NCBI RefSeq assembly: GCF_007860185.1
Contig: NZ_SJPY01000006.1
Coordinates: forward strand, 488,159-552,158
Reading direction: 5' to 3'
DNA: 64,000 nucleotides
DNA from: Novipirellula aureliae
Lineage (GTDB): Bacteria > Planctomycetota > Planctomycetia > Pirellulales > Pirellulaceae
Part shown: positions 45,810 through 55,445 of the stretch, piece by piece
How the letters are laid out: each line of letters begins with the position of its first letter
How positions within the stretch are numbered: the stretch's first letter is position 1
The notes under the pieces: generated by a model
The model's database searches: none
The model's input: only the letters and a program-made list of their open reading frames with translations
What the model was told of the DNA's origin: nothing
Made by a program: the position numbers and the translations under genes

Positions 45810-46209
45810 GATCGCTCAGGGCTATTCGCAGAGGAGTCAAAGGAGAAAGTGAGACGCAAAGCAGGTCCATCTGATAATAAGTTGGGTAAGATGCACCGTC
45901 AAGCTTTTCTCGTGATCTATCGCATAAAGGGGGCAGATTGTTTCTATCGACATGCCCGCAAAGTCGAGCCAATCGGTCGATGTGGTACAGACCGACTTGG
46001 TAAAACAGTTGCAATCGTGTTATCCGGTCAAGCCGCGCCAGGAGTTAGTCCGATTCCAAATCGTGACAACCCATCCGCGCTACATCGGTTATCGCGGCGG
46101 TTGTCGAATTTCGTGGCTGTGGCTTCTCGCCGCAGTCGGTCTTGTGCTGGAGCTGGATGTTCCTGCCACATTTTGCCGCGAAGCCGCCTAAAAACTGATA
46201 ACGATTCCT
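45810..46209. other. Divergent spacer, nothing recognised
   Basis: 400 bp between the coiled-coil gene (leftward) and the TolC-like gene (rightward). A weak GTGGCTTCTCGCCGCAG hairpin lies near 46120. No supported gene; the long plus-strand frame crossing it is a shadow. Confidence 0.4.
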
Positions 46210-49029
46210 GTGAGCTACCCCACCCCCCCTTTATCGAGTTTCCTGTTCCATACCGTTTTCGGACAGAGCCTAATTTTGGTCGCGGTGTTGATCGGCGTCT
46301 CTTCGGGATGCCATCGACAATACTACCGCAAACAAGCCGATTGCGAAGCCAATTATTTGCTCGACGAAAAAGCGTCCCATCTGTCGCGACCACCCGAAAC
46401 AGCCCTGCGAATTGACGTCGACCGCCGCAGCCGAATGTTCAACCCGTTTGACCTTGATTTTCAACCGATGCCGCTCGACGACCCGTCGTCCTACGAGTAC
46501 ATGCAATGCGTGGATGGACGCCGCGGATACCCGATGTGGGAAGCGGCTGGCGTAACCAATACGGTTGAAAGTCCCGATTGGTGGCAGTTCTTGCCGCTCG
46601 ATGAGAACGGTGTTCTGGTCCTGAATGCTGAAAATGCCGTGCGTATCGCGCTACTGCATTCCCCCGATTATCAAGAGCAACTCGAGGAGTTGTATTTGGC
46701 CGCATTGCAGGTCAGCAACGAACGTTTCGTTTTCGATACCCAGTTTTATGGTGGGGCCCAATCGTTTTTAACGGCCAGTGGTCGTCGTCGTTTCGGTGAT
46801 GGCGAAAGCCGTACTGAATTCCAAGTCGGCACCTATGATGACGGCAGCAATGCTTTATCAATGGATCGTCGATTCGCGACCGGAGCAACCTTGGTTGCCG
46901 GTTTGGCCAACAACATTGTTTGGCAATTGAGCGGTCCCGATACCCAGAACGTGAATACCCTTCTCGACTTTTCATTCATCCAGCCGCTCCTTCGCGGTGC
47001 AGGTCGCGATGTGGTTTTGGAAGAACTCACGCTTTCCGAACGCAACCTGTTAGCGAATGTGCGGGCGTTCGAGCGTTATCGTCGCAGCTTCTTTTTGCGA
47101 ATCACGACCGGTCGAGGTTTGGAAAGCACGGTCGGCTTGAACGGTCCATCGATTAGCATTAGTGGACAAGGCTTTGGGACCAGTGGCGGAGGGGCGAGTG
47201 GTTTTCTGGGGCTGTTGCAAACTCAGCTTCGTATCCGCAACCTTGAAGAAAATATCGCGCGGCAGGCCGAGAACTTGCTGATTCTCGAAGACACCCTGAT
47301 TGAACAACTGACGAAATTGCCCGAGAGCGCCGAGACGGGACCGGCAACGATTCTGAGCGACCGGCTTCAAGTTGCCCAAGCAAAGTCGAGTTTGTTGCAA
47401 TCGCAAACCGACCTGGTTACTCAGAAAGCTGGTTACGAACGTTCGGTCGACCAATTCCTGCGTGAACTCGGTCTACCGCCCTATCTTAGCGTCAAATTGG
47501 AAGACCCTATCTTGCAGCGTTTCGAGTTGATCGATCGTGACCTACTCGGTCGGCGCCAGCAATTGGCTGATGTTCGAATCCAAGTCGGGCAAATCAACGT
47601 CGCAATCCTTGAGGAAGGAAAATATGAGATCGATGAGGAAACGGGTTTGCCCGTCTCTCAATTGCAGTGGACCGAATCTCTGAAAGAAAATCTGGCCAAA
47701 CTTCGGGAATCGCTCAAGCCTCTCGATGAATTCAATACAACGCTGATCGAAGAAGATTCGCCACGGGTTGTGACCGACATCGAACGCTTCACGAAATCGC
47801 TCGACCAGCGTGTGGTTCAGAACCAGAAACTGCGTGCCAACTATCAAAAACAAAAAGACCAAATAGGCACGTTGCTCAACACATCCGATATCGACGAGTC
47901 GCTTTTCGATATCGAGGAACTGGCAACGCTATCGGATGAATTGACGGCAACCCATCAAGAGCTGGGCGAACGATTGGCATTGTACCAACAGCGGATTGAA
48001 AAGCTGGAAGCAGACATCGACCGTTACGTTAGCGAGGGACCCGAGGAAGACGATCCGGTAGAGATCGCACGCGTGATTCGCAATGAAGTGATCTTGGCTT
48101 CTCAGGATTTGTTGTCGGAACTGGCCGACGATGTGTTGACATTGCAACTGGTTCAAGCGAAGGCCCGTGTCGAGAGTGTCCTGCTGCCGGAAGTGGAAAT
48201 CGATCCCGCGACCGCGCTGCAAATCGCTCGGGTCAACCGCCGCGATTGGGCAAATGCACGTGCGGATTTGGTCAACCAATGGCGATTGATCGAGGTGGTC
48301 GCAGACGATCTGGAAAGCAACCTCGATGTCGTCTTTAGCGGAGATGTTCGGAACGTTGGTAACAATCCGCTGAATTTGCGGTCGTCGACAGGCCAACTTC
48401 GCATGGGCTTACAATGGGATGCACCGATCACTCGGCTCACCGAACGGAACAATTACCGGGCGATTTTGATTGGCTACGAACAAGCCAAACGTGATCTCTA
48501 TTCGTTCGAAGACAGTGTGTGGCAGCAATTGCGTAGTGAAATCCGACAATTGCAAGCGAACCAATTGACGTTCGAATTGGGGCGACAAGCGGTGGGAATT
48601 GCTGCATCGCAAATTGAACTCAATACGGATATTCGCGCCATCAATGAAGCTCGCAACCGTAGCAACGGGCCGACCGCCGCTCGTGACGCAATTAGTGCAC
48701 TCAACGACTTGCTTCGCGCCCAAAATACGCTGCTCGATATCTTCGTGAACTACGAAGTGGTGCGGCGAAGTTTGGATCTGGATCTTGGTACGATGGAATT
48801 GACCCCCGAAGGATTGTGGATCGATCCCGGTAAGCTTGATCCCGAATACTTGCTGACTCTATCTGGAACGTCGCAGTCGGGGATGGCGGGAGCGTGTAGC
48901 GATTGTTGTTTGCCACGTCGCCCGCTGCCACCGGAGCCTGTCTTTGCGACACCGCCACTGGAATTCGCTGACGGTGATCCGATCGATGAAGCCGGATTCG
49001 AGGCAGAGAGTTTTCTGCGGAGCAATTGA
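46210..49029 (+). CDS. TolC-family outer-membrane lipoprotein with enlarged coiled-coil domain
   Basis: 939 residues, GTG start. Signal peptide with lipobox GVSSGC (Cys about 34), so a lipoprotein. Residues about 135-330 and 660-880 carry the two TolC-type halves (LNAENAVRIALLHSPDYQEQ; ATALQIARVNRRDWANARAD; RMGLQWDAPITRLTERNNYR; YEQAKRDLYSFEDSVWQQLR). Between them lies a long helical insertion (about 350-650) with heptad patterns (YQQRIEKLEADIDRYVSEGP), making it about twice the usual 450-500 residues. It would form an outer-membrane exit duct for efflux or type I secretion; no membrane-fusion or pump gene is adjacent. Ends with a Cys-rich stretch GACSDCCLP, unusual for the family. Confidence 0.87.
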   Translation: MSYPTPPLSSFLFHTVFGQSLILVAVLIGVSSGCHRQYYRKQADCEANYLLDEKASHLSRPPETALRIDVDRRSRMFNPFDLDFQPMPLDDPSSYEYMQCVDGRRGYPMWEAAGVTNTVESPDWWQFLPLDENGVLVLNAENAVRIALLHSPDYQEQLEELYLAALQVSNERFVFDTQFYGGAQSFLTASGRRRFGDGESRTEFQVGTYDDGSNALSMDRRFATGATLVAGLANNIVWQLSGPDTQNVNTLLDFSFIQPLLRGAGRDVVLEELTLSERNLLANVRAFERYRRSFFLRITTGRGLESTVGLNGPSISISGQGFGTSGGGASGFLGLLQTQLRIRNLEENIARQAENLLILEDTLIEQLTKLPESAETGPATILSDRLQVAQAKSSLLQSQTDLVTQKAGYERSVDQFLRELGLPPYLSVKLEDPILQRFELIDRDLLGRRQQLADVRIQVGQINVAILEEGKYEIDEETGLPVSQLQWTESLKENLAKLRESLKPLDEFNTTLIEEDSPRVVTDIERFTKSLDQRVVQNQKLRANYQKQKDQIGTLLNTSDIDESLFDIEELATLSDELTATHQELGERLALYQQRIEKLEADIDRYVSEGPEEDDPVEIARVIRNEVILASQDLLSELADDVLTLQLVQAKARVESVLLPEVEIDPATALQIARVNRRDWANARADLVNQWRLIEVVADDLESNLDVVFSGDVRNVGNNPLNLRSSTGQLRMGLQWDAPITRLTERNNYRAILIGYEQAKRDLYSFEDSVWQQLRSEIRQLQANQLTFELGRQAVGIAASQIELNTDIRAINEARNRSNGPTAARDAISALNDLLRAQNTLLDIFVNYEVVRRSLDLDLGTMELTPEGLWIDPGKLDPEYLLTLSGTSQSGMAGACSDCCLPRRPLPPEPVFATPPLEFADGDPIDEAGFEAESFLRSN

Positions 49030-49102
49030 CGACCATCGAGGTGGTAAGCTGTGGATGCCGGGTCATGTCGTTTGTAAAGAAAACGATTTGACCCGGCCTA
49101 CG

Positions 49103-50473
49103 CTATACACCCAGTCTTGCTCTCGCTTCCTCCGCCCAGGGGCTATCAGGGACGAGTTGCAGGAATCTTGACCAATGTTCGGTTGCCTCGTCCGGTTGGT
49201 CGAGTTCGTCGAGTGTTCGAGCGAGATAGTAGTGAACGTCGCCGTATTCGGGATAGACACTTAAAGCGCCAAGAAATGCAGCAACTGCCAAATCCTTTTG
49301 TCCGGTTTCAGACAGCACGATCCCCAAGCTTGCTCTGGCTTCAACCAAATCGGGATCGAGTTCGATCGCCATGTAGTAGCGTTCACGAGCGGCGATCGGT
49401 TCATTCATACGGTACAGAAGCTCTCCGATTTGGAAACACAAATCGGCACGCGCTCCATCTCGAGCGAGAATGGCGTGGTAAAAATCGACGGCACGCTGTA
49501 GATCGTCTTCGTCTTCGGCTCGGTAGGCCTCGTGAAGCAGTGGGTCGTCTGTTGCGGAATCCCGTCCCGAACTAGGAAACGAATCGTCCACCTCGCGGAC
49601 GATCGATAAGACGTGGCGTGGCTGCTCTTCGCTGGCTCCGTCGTCAGCCCTTGTTTGGGGAGCGATGGGCGGTTCTTGTAACGCATCAAAATCAAACCGC
49701 AATTGGCCTCCCGGTTCAATCAATCCCTCGCCGCCTCGAAGCAGCACCTGCTTGCCTTCGATCAGGATCGACAGCTGATCGAGCGGGCGGTGGATATTTG
49801 GCATCAGCTCTATCCACTCGACCAACCGCTGTTCGATCACGGTTTCGCTTTCACCTTCTGCAATCCAACGAGCCAAGCGTTTGGCTGTCGCGACTTCCGC
49901 AAAATCGAAGTACGGCAATCGGTGTAGCATTTCGACAGGCGTGATTAATCCGAGACGTTGCCAGCGACGAATGACGCGAACGGAAACGCCTAGCAGGTGG
50001 GCCAGCATGACAGGGGTGTAGAACCGACGACTCGATTGCTCTAAATCGACCAACCCAAGGCGTTGCCAAAGTTCCGTTTCATGCAGTAGTTCGCAGGATC
50101 CCGTTGCGATGGCCTCGCGTGTCGGTTCGTCCAACAGGTTGGCTTCGGAAAGAGGAGATTGGTTGGCGCCGATCACGACCCAGTCTACCTGTTGTGGATT
50201 GGCATCGGCAGCTTTTGAAACGATCATTGCACCGAACGAACGAAGCACGTTAGCCGCCTCGCGGCGGGGCATCGATCCAAACCGGCCCCGAAGCGAGATG
50301 CGAATACCGCTAAGTGAATCATCAACTGAGGAAACGCCGCGAGGATCGGACAAAGCAGGATCATTCCTAAAAGTTCGTTTGACGGCGTGCCCAGCGGGGC
50401 CGCTGCTGGTTGAATAGCATTGGACGAGGCCTGGCGAGAACTGGATCAAATCAGCCTGTCCCACAGGTGACAC
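49103..50473 (-). CDS. BRCT-MerR-TPR protein
   Basis: 456 residues from a GTG at 50473; no better start precedes the first domain. Residues 53-142 read as a BRCT domain (LSGIRISLRGRFGSMPRREA, VLRSFGAMIVSKAADANPQQ, VDWVVIGANQSPL, CELLHETELWQRL). Residues about 150-215 are a MerR-type winged helix (FYTPVMLAHLLGVSVRVIRR then WQRLGLI, and FDFAEVATAKRLARWI). Residues about 310-456 hold three to four tetratricopeptide repeats (ARADLCFQIGELLYRMNEPI, DLVEARASLGIVLSETGQKD, GDVHYYLARTLDELDQPDEA). The combination suggests a DNA-associated scaffold or regulator, target unknown. Convergent with the TolC-like gene. Confidence 0.82.
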   Translation of the reverse strand: MSPVGQADLIQFSPGLVQCYSTSSGPAGHAVKRTFRNDPALSDPRGVSSVDDSLSGIRISLRGRFGSMPRREAANVLRSFGAMIVSKAADANPQQVDWVVIGANQSPLSEANLLDEPTREAIATGSCELLHETELWQRLGLVDLEQSSRRFYTPVMLAHLLGVSVRVIRRWQRLGLITPVEMLHRLPYFDFAEVATAKRLARWIAEGESETVIEQRLVEWIELMPNIHRPLDQLSILIEGKQVLLRGGEGLIEPGGQLRFDFDALQEPPIAPQTRADDGASEEQPRHVLSIVREVDDSFPSSGRDSATDDPLLHEAYRAEDEDDLQRAVDFYHAILARDGARADLCFQIGELLYRMNEPIAARERYYMAIELDPDLVEARASLGIVLSETGQKDLAVAAFLGALSVYPEYGDVHYYLARTLDELDQPDEATEHWSRFLQLVPDSPWAEEARARLGV

Positions 50474-50567
50474 GGTTTAACGGGAACAATTATCCACAAT
50501 TCAAAATAAAAAGCGAGTGATGAACCTTGGCGCTTGGTGCATTGTCGGTCATCTTGAATTCATGGTG

Positions 50568-51003
<436 letters not shown>

Positions 51004-51149
51004 CACATTTTCTTACAATCTTCTCGCCTGCGACTTATTATCACCTTGAATGATGTGTACAATATCCGTATGCGGGCGCAAGGGCAAAAATTCTCGCACT
51101 CGCTTGCCGATAGCGAGGCGTTTAGCAGGTCGGAGGGGCTGTCGGTTTT

Positions 51150-51240
51150 GTAGCGAAACTCGCCAAGCGTTTCGGTCGCGGCCAAGAGGATGCCCAATAG
51201 CCGAAAACCAATAGCCGAAAGTCTTGGCGACTTTCGCTAC
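51150..51240. repeat. Long inverted repeat upstream of the DUF1549 gene
   Basis: GTAGCGAAACTCGCCAAG (51150-51167) and CTTGGCGACTTTCGCTAC (51223-51240) pair at 17 of 18 positions; the loop contains two direct copies of CAATAGCCGAAA. The rest of the spacer 51004-51377 shows nothing else. Confidence 0.8.
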
Positions 51241-51377
51241 GATAGAAACGAGGATTGAGCCCGGTTTCTAGAATATCACAGCCTCCGAGAGCGATACGTC
51301 GAACGCAATATCATCATCTCGGCCTAGGGGCTTGAGCCTGAAATCACTTTTCCATTCACTCGCAGGAACCCAACAAC

Positions 51378-53048
51378 ATGGTTTTCAATCGATTGCGATT
51401 GCTGTTCACCACTTGCCTTCTGCTATCTTGCTTCGGATTTTTGGCCGTTTCCAATTCGAACGCCAACGATACGGTCAAATCGCAAGTCGAACGGATCAAC
51501 GATGCGATTGAACAGGGGTGGAGCGATTACGAAATTCGCCCTGCTCCGGTTGCCAATGACGCCGTTTGGTGCCGCCGCGTTTATCTCGATATCCTTGGAC
51601 GCATCCCTACGCTTGAAGAGTTGAACGAGTTTCTCGCCATCCGCGGGACAGACAATCGCGCGAAATTGATTCAAACGCTGCTGTACGATGACCGCTATAC
51701 CGAAGAGTATGCGAATCATTGGGGGACAATTTGGACGAACATTCTCATTGGTCGTTCTGGAGGAATGGATAATCGGGAGATGACCAATCGCGACGGGCTG
51801 CAGAAATATTTGCGTGATTCCTTCGCGTTCGAGAAACCGTACGACACGATGGTCCGAGAGTTGATTACGGCGACGGGCACGACCAAACCGGGGACCAAAG
51901 ATTTTAATGGCGCCGTCAATTTCTTAATCGACAAGGTCAACGCCGACGACGCCGTGTTGGCGACCAGCAGCACGTCGCGGATTTTTCTCGGTCAACAAGT
52001 ACAATGTACCCAATGCCACAATCATCCGTTCAACCAATGGAAACAACAGAAATTTTGGGAGTTCAATTCGTTCTTTCGGCAAACGCGTGGTCTAAGACGT
52101 TTCGTTGATGGAACGCGCGATGTCGCGTACGGTGAACTGGCAAACCAAGATTTCGCAGGCGAAGCGAACGACCCCGAAGATGCACTGATCTTCTACGAAC
52201 TTCGAAACGGATTGACTCGCGTTGCCTATCCCGTGTTCACCGATGGAACCGAAATTCCCAAAAGTGGGTATTTGGCCGATGTGAACCGGCGTGAAGAACT
52301 CGGACATCTGATGATGGAGAGCGAATTTTTGGACAAGATGATTGTCAATCGAATATGGTCTCACTTTCTTGGTTTTGGGTTCACCAAACCAATCGATGAT
52401 CTTGGTCCGCATAATCCGTCGTCGCATCCGGCGCTGTTAGACTCGCTTGGCAAAGCGTTCCGTGATAGCAGCTATGATTTGAAGCAACTGATGACATGGA
52501 TCACGATGAGTAAGCCTTATCAGTTGGCGGCGGTACTCGGAAAAGCGAACCAGATCGATGATCCGTCGATTGGCGAAATGCCGAAGTTTTCGCGTTTCTA
52601 CTTGCGTCAAATGAGTGCCGAGCAATTGTACCAATCGCTGGTGACGGCAACCGACGCAGGTGCAGTGGGTAGTTACGAAGAACAAGAGCGGCAGCGACGT
52701 GAATGGTTGAAGCAGTTTGTGGTTGCCTTTGGTACCGATGAAGGCGATGAAGCGACCACGTTTAATGGTTCGATCCCGCAAGCATTGATGCTGTTCAACG
52801 GTGACTTGACTCGTCAAGCTACCAGTATCAAGCCGGGCAGTTTTTTGGATCGAATCCAGAAAGACGGCAAAACGACGCGAGATCGTTTGACTTCCTTGTA
52901 CATGGCAGCGGTAGCTCGGCGTCCGACTAGGAATGAGATAGCGGTTGCTGCGAAGTTGTATGCTGCGCGGCAAAACAACGAACTCGAAATGTTACAAGAC
53001 ATGTGGTGGGCGCTACTCAATAGCAATGAGTTTATCCTGCAGCATTAA
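51378..53048 (+). CDS. DUF1549/DUF1553 secreted protein (PSCyt2/PSD1 type)
   Basis: 556 residues with a signal peptide (1-29). The DUF1549 domain (about 45-225) includes RRVYLDILGRIPTLEELNEF and the cytochrome-like motif VQCTQCHNHPFNQWKQ (CxxCH, about 210). The DUF1553 domain follows (ADVNRREELGHLMMESEFL; VNRIWSHFLGFGFTKPIDDL; YLRQMSAEQLYQSLVTA) and ends WALLNSNEFILQH as in the family. In planctomycetes such genes are regularly paired with a DUF1501 gene, as here (next gene, same strand). No enzymatic role is firmly established; the CxxCH may bind haem. This is the short form lacking an N-terminal PSCyt1 domain. Confidence 0.94.
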   Translation: MVFNRLRLLFTTCLLLSCFGFLAVSNSNANDTVKSQVERINDAIEQGWSDYEIRPAPVANDAVWCRRVYLDILGRIPTLEELNEFLAIRGTDNRAKLIQTLLYDDRYTEEYANHWGTIWTNILIGRSGGMDNREMTNRDGLQKYLRDSFAFEKPYDTMVRELITATGTTKPGTKDFNGAVNFLIDKVNADDAVLATSSTSRIFLGQQVQCTQCHNHPFNQWKQQKFWEFNSFFRQTRGLRRFVDGTRDVAYGELANQDFAGEANDPEDALIFYELRNGLTRVAYPVFTDGTEIPKSGYLADVNRREELGHLMMESEFLDKMIVNRIWSHFLGFGFTKPIDDLGPHNPSSHPALLDSLGKAFRDSSYDLKQLMTWITMSKPYQLAAVLGKANQIDDPSIGEMPKFSRFYLRQMSAEQLYQSLVTATDAGAVGSYEEQERQRREWLKQFVVAFGTDEGDEATTFNGSIPQALMLFNGDLTRQATSIKPGSFLDRIQKDGKTTRDRLTSLYMAAVARRPTRNEIAVAAKLYAARQNNELEMLQDMWWALLNSNEFILQH

Positions 53049-53055
53049 TAGTAGC

Positions 53056-53180
53056 AGCGTCTCTCCGAGACGCTGGGTTTTCGAGTCTCGGAGAGACTCG
53101 GCTACTTGTACGCTGGGTTTTCGAGTCTCGGAGAGACTCGGCTACTAGGACGCTGGGTTTTCGAGTCTCGGAGAGACTCG
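53056..53180. repeat. Triloop hairpins between the DUF1549 and DUF1501 genes
   Basis: AGCGTCTC-TCC-GAGACGCT (53056-53074) followed by three copies, 40 bp apart, of CGAGTCTC-GGA-GAGACTCG (53082, 53122, 53162). All four have 8-bp perfect stems and a three-base loop. Located 8 bp after the DUF1549 stop and 36 bp before the DUF1501 start. Confidence 0.95.
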
Positions 53181-53215
53181 GCTACTATTCCCCTTTCCCT
53201 TCATGGAAAAAAACG

Positions 53216-54490
53216 ATGACTCAATACTGGCAAACTCCGGCTGGAATGACCCGACGACATTTTATGAGCCATCTTGCTGGCTCCTCGGGCGCTTATGCGG
53301 CCTCCTTAATGATGGGCGGGACCATCTACGCTCACGCGGATGAATTGAAACAGAAACGGCGATCGGCCATCATGTTGTGGATGGGCGGAGGACCAGCAAC
53401 GATCGACATGTGGGACCTGAAGCCAGGTGCTGCGACGGGGGGCCCGTTTCGTCCTATTTCCACGACGGGAGATATGCAGATTTGCGAGCATTTGCCCTTG
53501 ATGGCCCAGCAAATGAAGCACATGTCCGTCGTCCGCAGTATGTCGACACGGGAAGCCGATCACGCTCGCGGACGCTACTACATGCACACCGGTTTTGTGC
53601 CCAACCCAAATATCGAACACCCCAGTTACGGATCGGTGATCGCTCATGAATTGATCGGCCAACGACCTGAATTGGAAATCCCACCCTTCGTTTCCGTCGG
53701 AGGTGCCAGTACAGGACCGGGATTCTTGGGGATGGCTTGGTCACCTTTTTCAGTCAGCAGCAATGGTCGAGTTCGAAATCTTGAAATGAAGATGGAGGAC
53801 ACGCGGTTGATGCAGCGGATGGCGGCACTCAGTATGATCGAGGATGGGTTCTCAAAAAGGACTCGCGATACTCCCGCGTCGGAGCACGCCAAAGTGCTAC
53901 AGAAGACCTATGATCTGATGACCAGCGATCAAATGAAGGCGTTCAAGGTTGACGAAGAACCGGATGATGTCAAAGAGCGTTACGGCACCAACGGGTTCGG
54001 CCAAGGATGCTTGCTCGCCCGTCGTTTGGTCGAAGCGGGAGTTCCCTTTATTGAAGTCGATTTAGGTGGATGGGACAATCATAGTGGCGTTCATGCAACG
54101 CTGCAGGACAACAAATTGCCAACGCTCGACAAAGCGATGAGTGCACTCATCGAAGATCTCGATCAACGTGGCTTACTGCAAGACACGGTGGTGATGTGTA
54201 TGGGGGAATTCGGACGGACGCCAAACATCAATGCGGCCGCCGGACGTGATCACTTCGCCCGTGCTTGGTCCTGCGTCGTCGGTGGCGCAGACATCAAGCC
54301 CGGGATTGCGGTAGGGGCAACGAGCCGCGATGGTTCGGCGGTCGAGACCGAACCGTTTACCAGTGAAGACTTGATGACAACGGTTATTAAGGGGCTAGGC
54401 ATTTCGACTGAGAAAACGTTCACCAGCAAGAATGGACGCCCGATGAAAATCGCAGGTGGCGGTAAAATCATCACCGATTTGATCGGCTGA
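53216..54490 (+). CDS. DUF1501 exported protein
   Basis: 424 residues. N-terminus MTRRHFMSHLAGSSGAYAAS (from residue 11) is a Tat-like signal with TRRHF. Alkaline-phosphatase/sulfatase-like fold landmarks of DUF1501: AIMLWMGGGPATIDMWDLKP, MSTREADHARGRYYMHTGF, PSYGSVIAHELI, FIEVDLGGWDNHSGV and CMGEFGRTPNINAAAGRDHF (metal-ligand-like Asp/His residues). Length is normal. Paired with the upstream DUF1549 gene, 167 bp apart with the hairpins between. The biochemical role is unknown; a hydrolase acting outside the membrane is plausible. Confidence 0.94.
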   Translation: MTQYWQTPAGMTRRHFMSHLAGSSGAYAASLMMGGTIYAHADELKQKRRSAIMLWMGGGPATIDMWDLKPGAATGGPFRPISTTGDMQICEHLPLMAQQMKHMSVVRSMSTREADHARGRYYMHTGFVPNPNIEHPSYGSVIAHELIGQRPELEIPPFVSVGGASTGPGFLGMAWSPFSVSSNGRVRNLEMKMEDTRLMQRMAALSMIEDGFSKRTRDTPASEHAKVLQKTYDLMTSDQMKAFKVDEEPDDVKERYGTNGFGQGCLLARRLVEAGVPFIEVDLGGWDNHSGVHATLQDNKLPTLDKAMSALIEDLDQRGLLQDTVVMCMGEFGRTPNINAAAGRDHFARAWSCVVGGADIKPGIAVGATSRDGSAVETEPFTSEDLMTTVIKGLGISTEKTFTSKNGRPMKIAGGGKIITDLIG

Positions 54491-54500
54491 TTCGCCTGCC

Positions 54501-54578
54501 GTTGTCGTCGTGGCGGCTTCGAGTCGCCATCGGTGTTATCCGAGTGCAGAATAGATGGTGGCTAGAAGCCACGACGAC
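54501..54578. repeat. Imperfect palindrome downstream of the DUF1501 gene
   Basis: GTCGTCGTGGC(GG)CTTC pairs with GAAGCCACGACGAC across about 35 bp, with inner pairing CCATC/GATGG. No T run, so not a standard intrinsic terminator. Confidence 0.7.
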
Positions 54579-54720
54579 ACCGATAGCCCGCTTGTCAGCT
54601 TGTATGCGATGCTGCCAACATCCTTAGATGCCCGACATCCTCGCACGAGACGATTTTACGCTGTCCAACGACCCGGGAGAATGAGGACACGGTTGCTCTT
54701 GGCGTTTTCGCAACCGGGAC

Positions 54721-54981
54721 TTGAAAGAACTCCGTCGAATTGGCTGGATCGCTGTCGCCTTCGGCATCTTCTTTTCACGGTTTGTCATCGCTTTCTTGCT
54801 TGGTCCGCTCGTTGCTGGTATTGCGGGACTTGCAAATGGACAAAACGGTGCATGGTTCTTTCTAGGATTCGCTGCATTTTCTCTTCTAGCCCGGATGATT
54901 CATGGGCTTGCAAATTGTTTTGCTAACGTCTACGCCTTAAAGCGTTTACGTTCATTGCTCGAAAAACAGTCTGCGTATTAG
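54721..54981 (+). CDS. Small membrane protein whose 3' end lies in an inverted-repeat element
   Basis: 86 residues from a TTG; the start is uncertain. Two hydrophobic stretches (WIAVAFGIFFSRFVIAFLLG and WFFLGFAAFSLLA) suggest a membrane protein. From residue 57 the codons (RMIHGLANCFANVYALKRLR) come from the inverted-repeat element at 54886-55026, which also supplies the C-terminus of the broken RAYT gene. So the natural end of the gene was probably lost by insertion and this is either a truncated gene or its 5' remnant. Expression is not assured. Confidence 0.45.
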   Translation: MKELRRIGWIAVAFGIFFSRFVIAFLLGPLVAGIAGLANGQNGAWFFLGFAAFSLLARMIHGLANCFANVYALKRLRSLLEKQSAY

Positions 54982-55026
54982 CCGTTTTGGCTATCGCCAA
55001 AACGGCTAATGAATAATCCGGGCTAG
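54886..55026. mobile_element. 141-bp inverted-repeat element (copy B), uninterrupted
   Basis: Ends CTAGCCCGGATGATTCAT and ATGAATAATCCGGGCTAG pair at 17 of 18 positions. Near the right end is a perfect 15-bp-stem hairpin ATTAGCCGTTTTGGC-TATC-GCCAAAACGGCTAAT (54977-55010). Homologous to 41370-41633 without the nested MITE. Confidence 0.88.
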
Positions 55027-55031
55027 GTGGC

Positions 55032-55445
55032 TTGGGAAACAAACGTGTTCCGCTCGGCGGCATTGCCGATGCCGCCTTTCCCATGATGTTTTCGGTCGTC
55101 TTCAGCATGGTCGGTGCTGGAGTGATGATTGTAGCCCTTGTCGCACAACAGCGGAGTTTTGTGATACACTTTGACAACCGCAATCTGGTGATCGAGCGAC
55201 ATGGAATCGGCAGTGAAAAACGATGGTCGTTTCCTGTCGAACCGATCAAAAGTCTGGACATGGCCGATAGCGGCATGCAAGCCAACGGGCGAGCCTGGCC
55301 GGAATTACAAATCGAAACGACGGATGGTAGAATCGTCCGCCTGTTGACTGGCCGAATGGAAATGCAGATCGCACCCCTTGCCGCCGTTTTGCACCAAGCG
55401 ATCTTTGACAAACGTATCTCGAGCAACGATTCAGGAAAACAATGA
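55032..55445 (+). CDS. Small membrane protein with PH-like soluble part, coupled to xylulokinase
   Basis: 137 residues from a TTG at 55032. One or two membrane segments (about 15-40, FPMMFSVVFSMVGAGVMIVA) precede a soluble domain (FVIHFDNRNLVIERHGIGSE, RLLTGRMEMQIAPLAAVLHQ) with the strand pattern of bacterial PH-like domains. No named family recognised. Its TGA overlaps the xylB ATG (ATGA), so the two are translationally coupled. The inverted-repeat element ends 5 bp upstream, so the native start may have been displaced and the original protein could have been longer. Confidence 0.7.
   Translation: MGNKRVPLGGIADAAFPMMFSVVFSMVGAGVMIVALVAQQRSFVIHFDNRNLVIERHGIGSEKRWSFPVEPIKSLDMADSGMQANGRAWPELQIETTDGRIVRLLTGRMEMQIAPLAAVLHQAIFDKRISSNDSGKQ

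Noticed and set aside
45630-46415. 261-codon plus-strand frame
   Set aside because: Overlaps the 5' ends of two well-supported genes on either side, with a composition typical of a shadow frame.
54555-54926. 123-codon plus-strand frame
   Set aside because: Crosses the palindrome and the inverted-repeat element; Arg/Ser/Cys-rich with no family features. The 86-codon frame is the better candidate.
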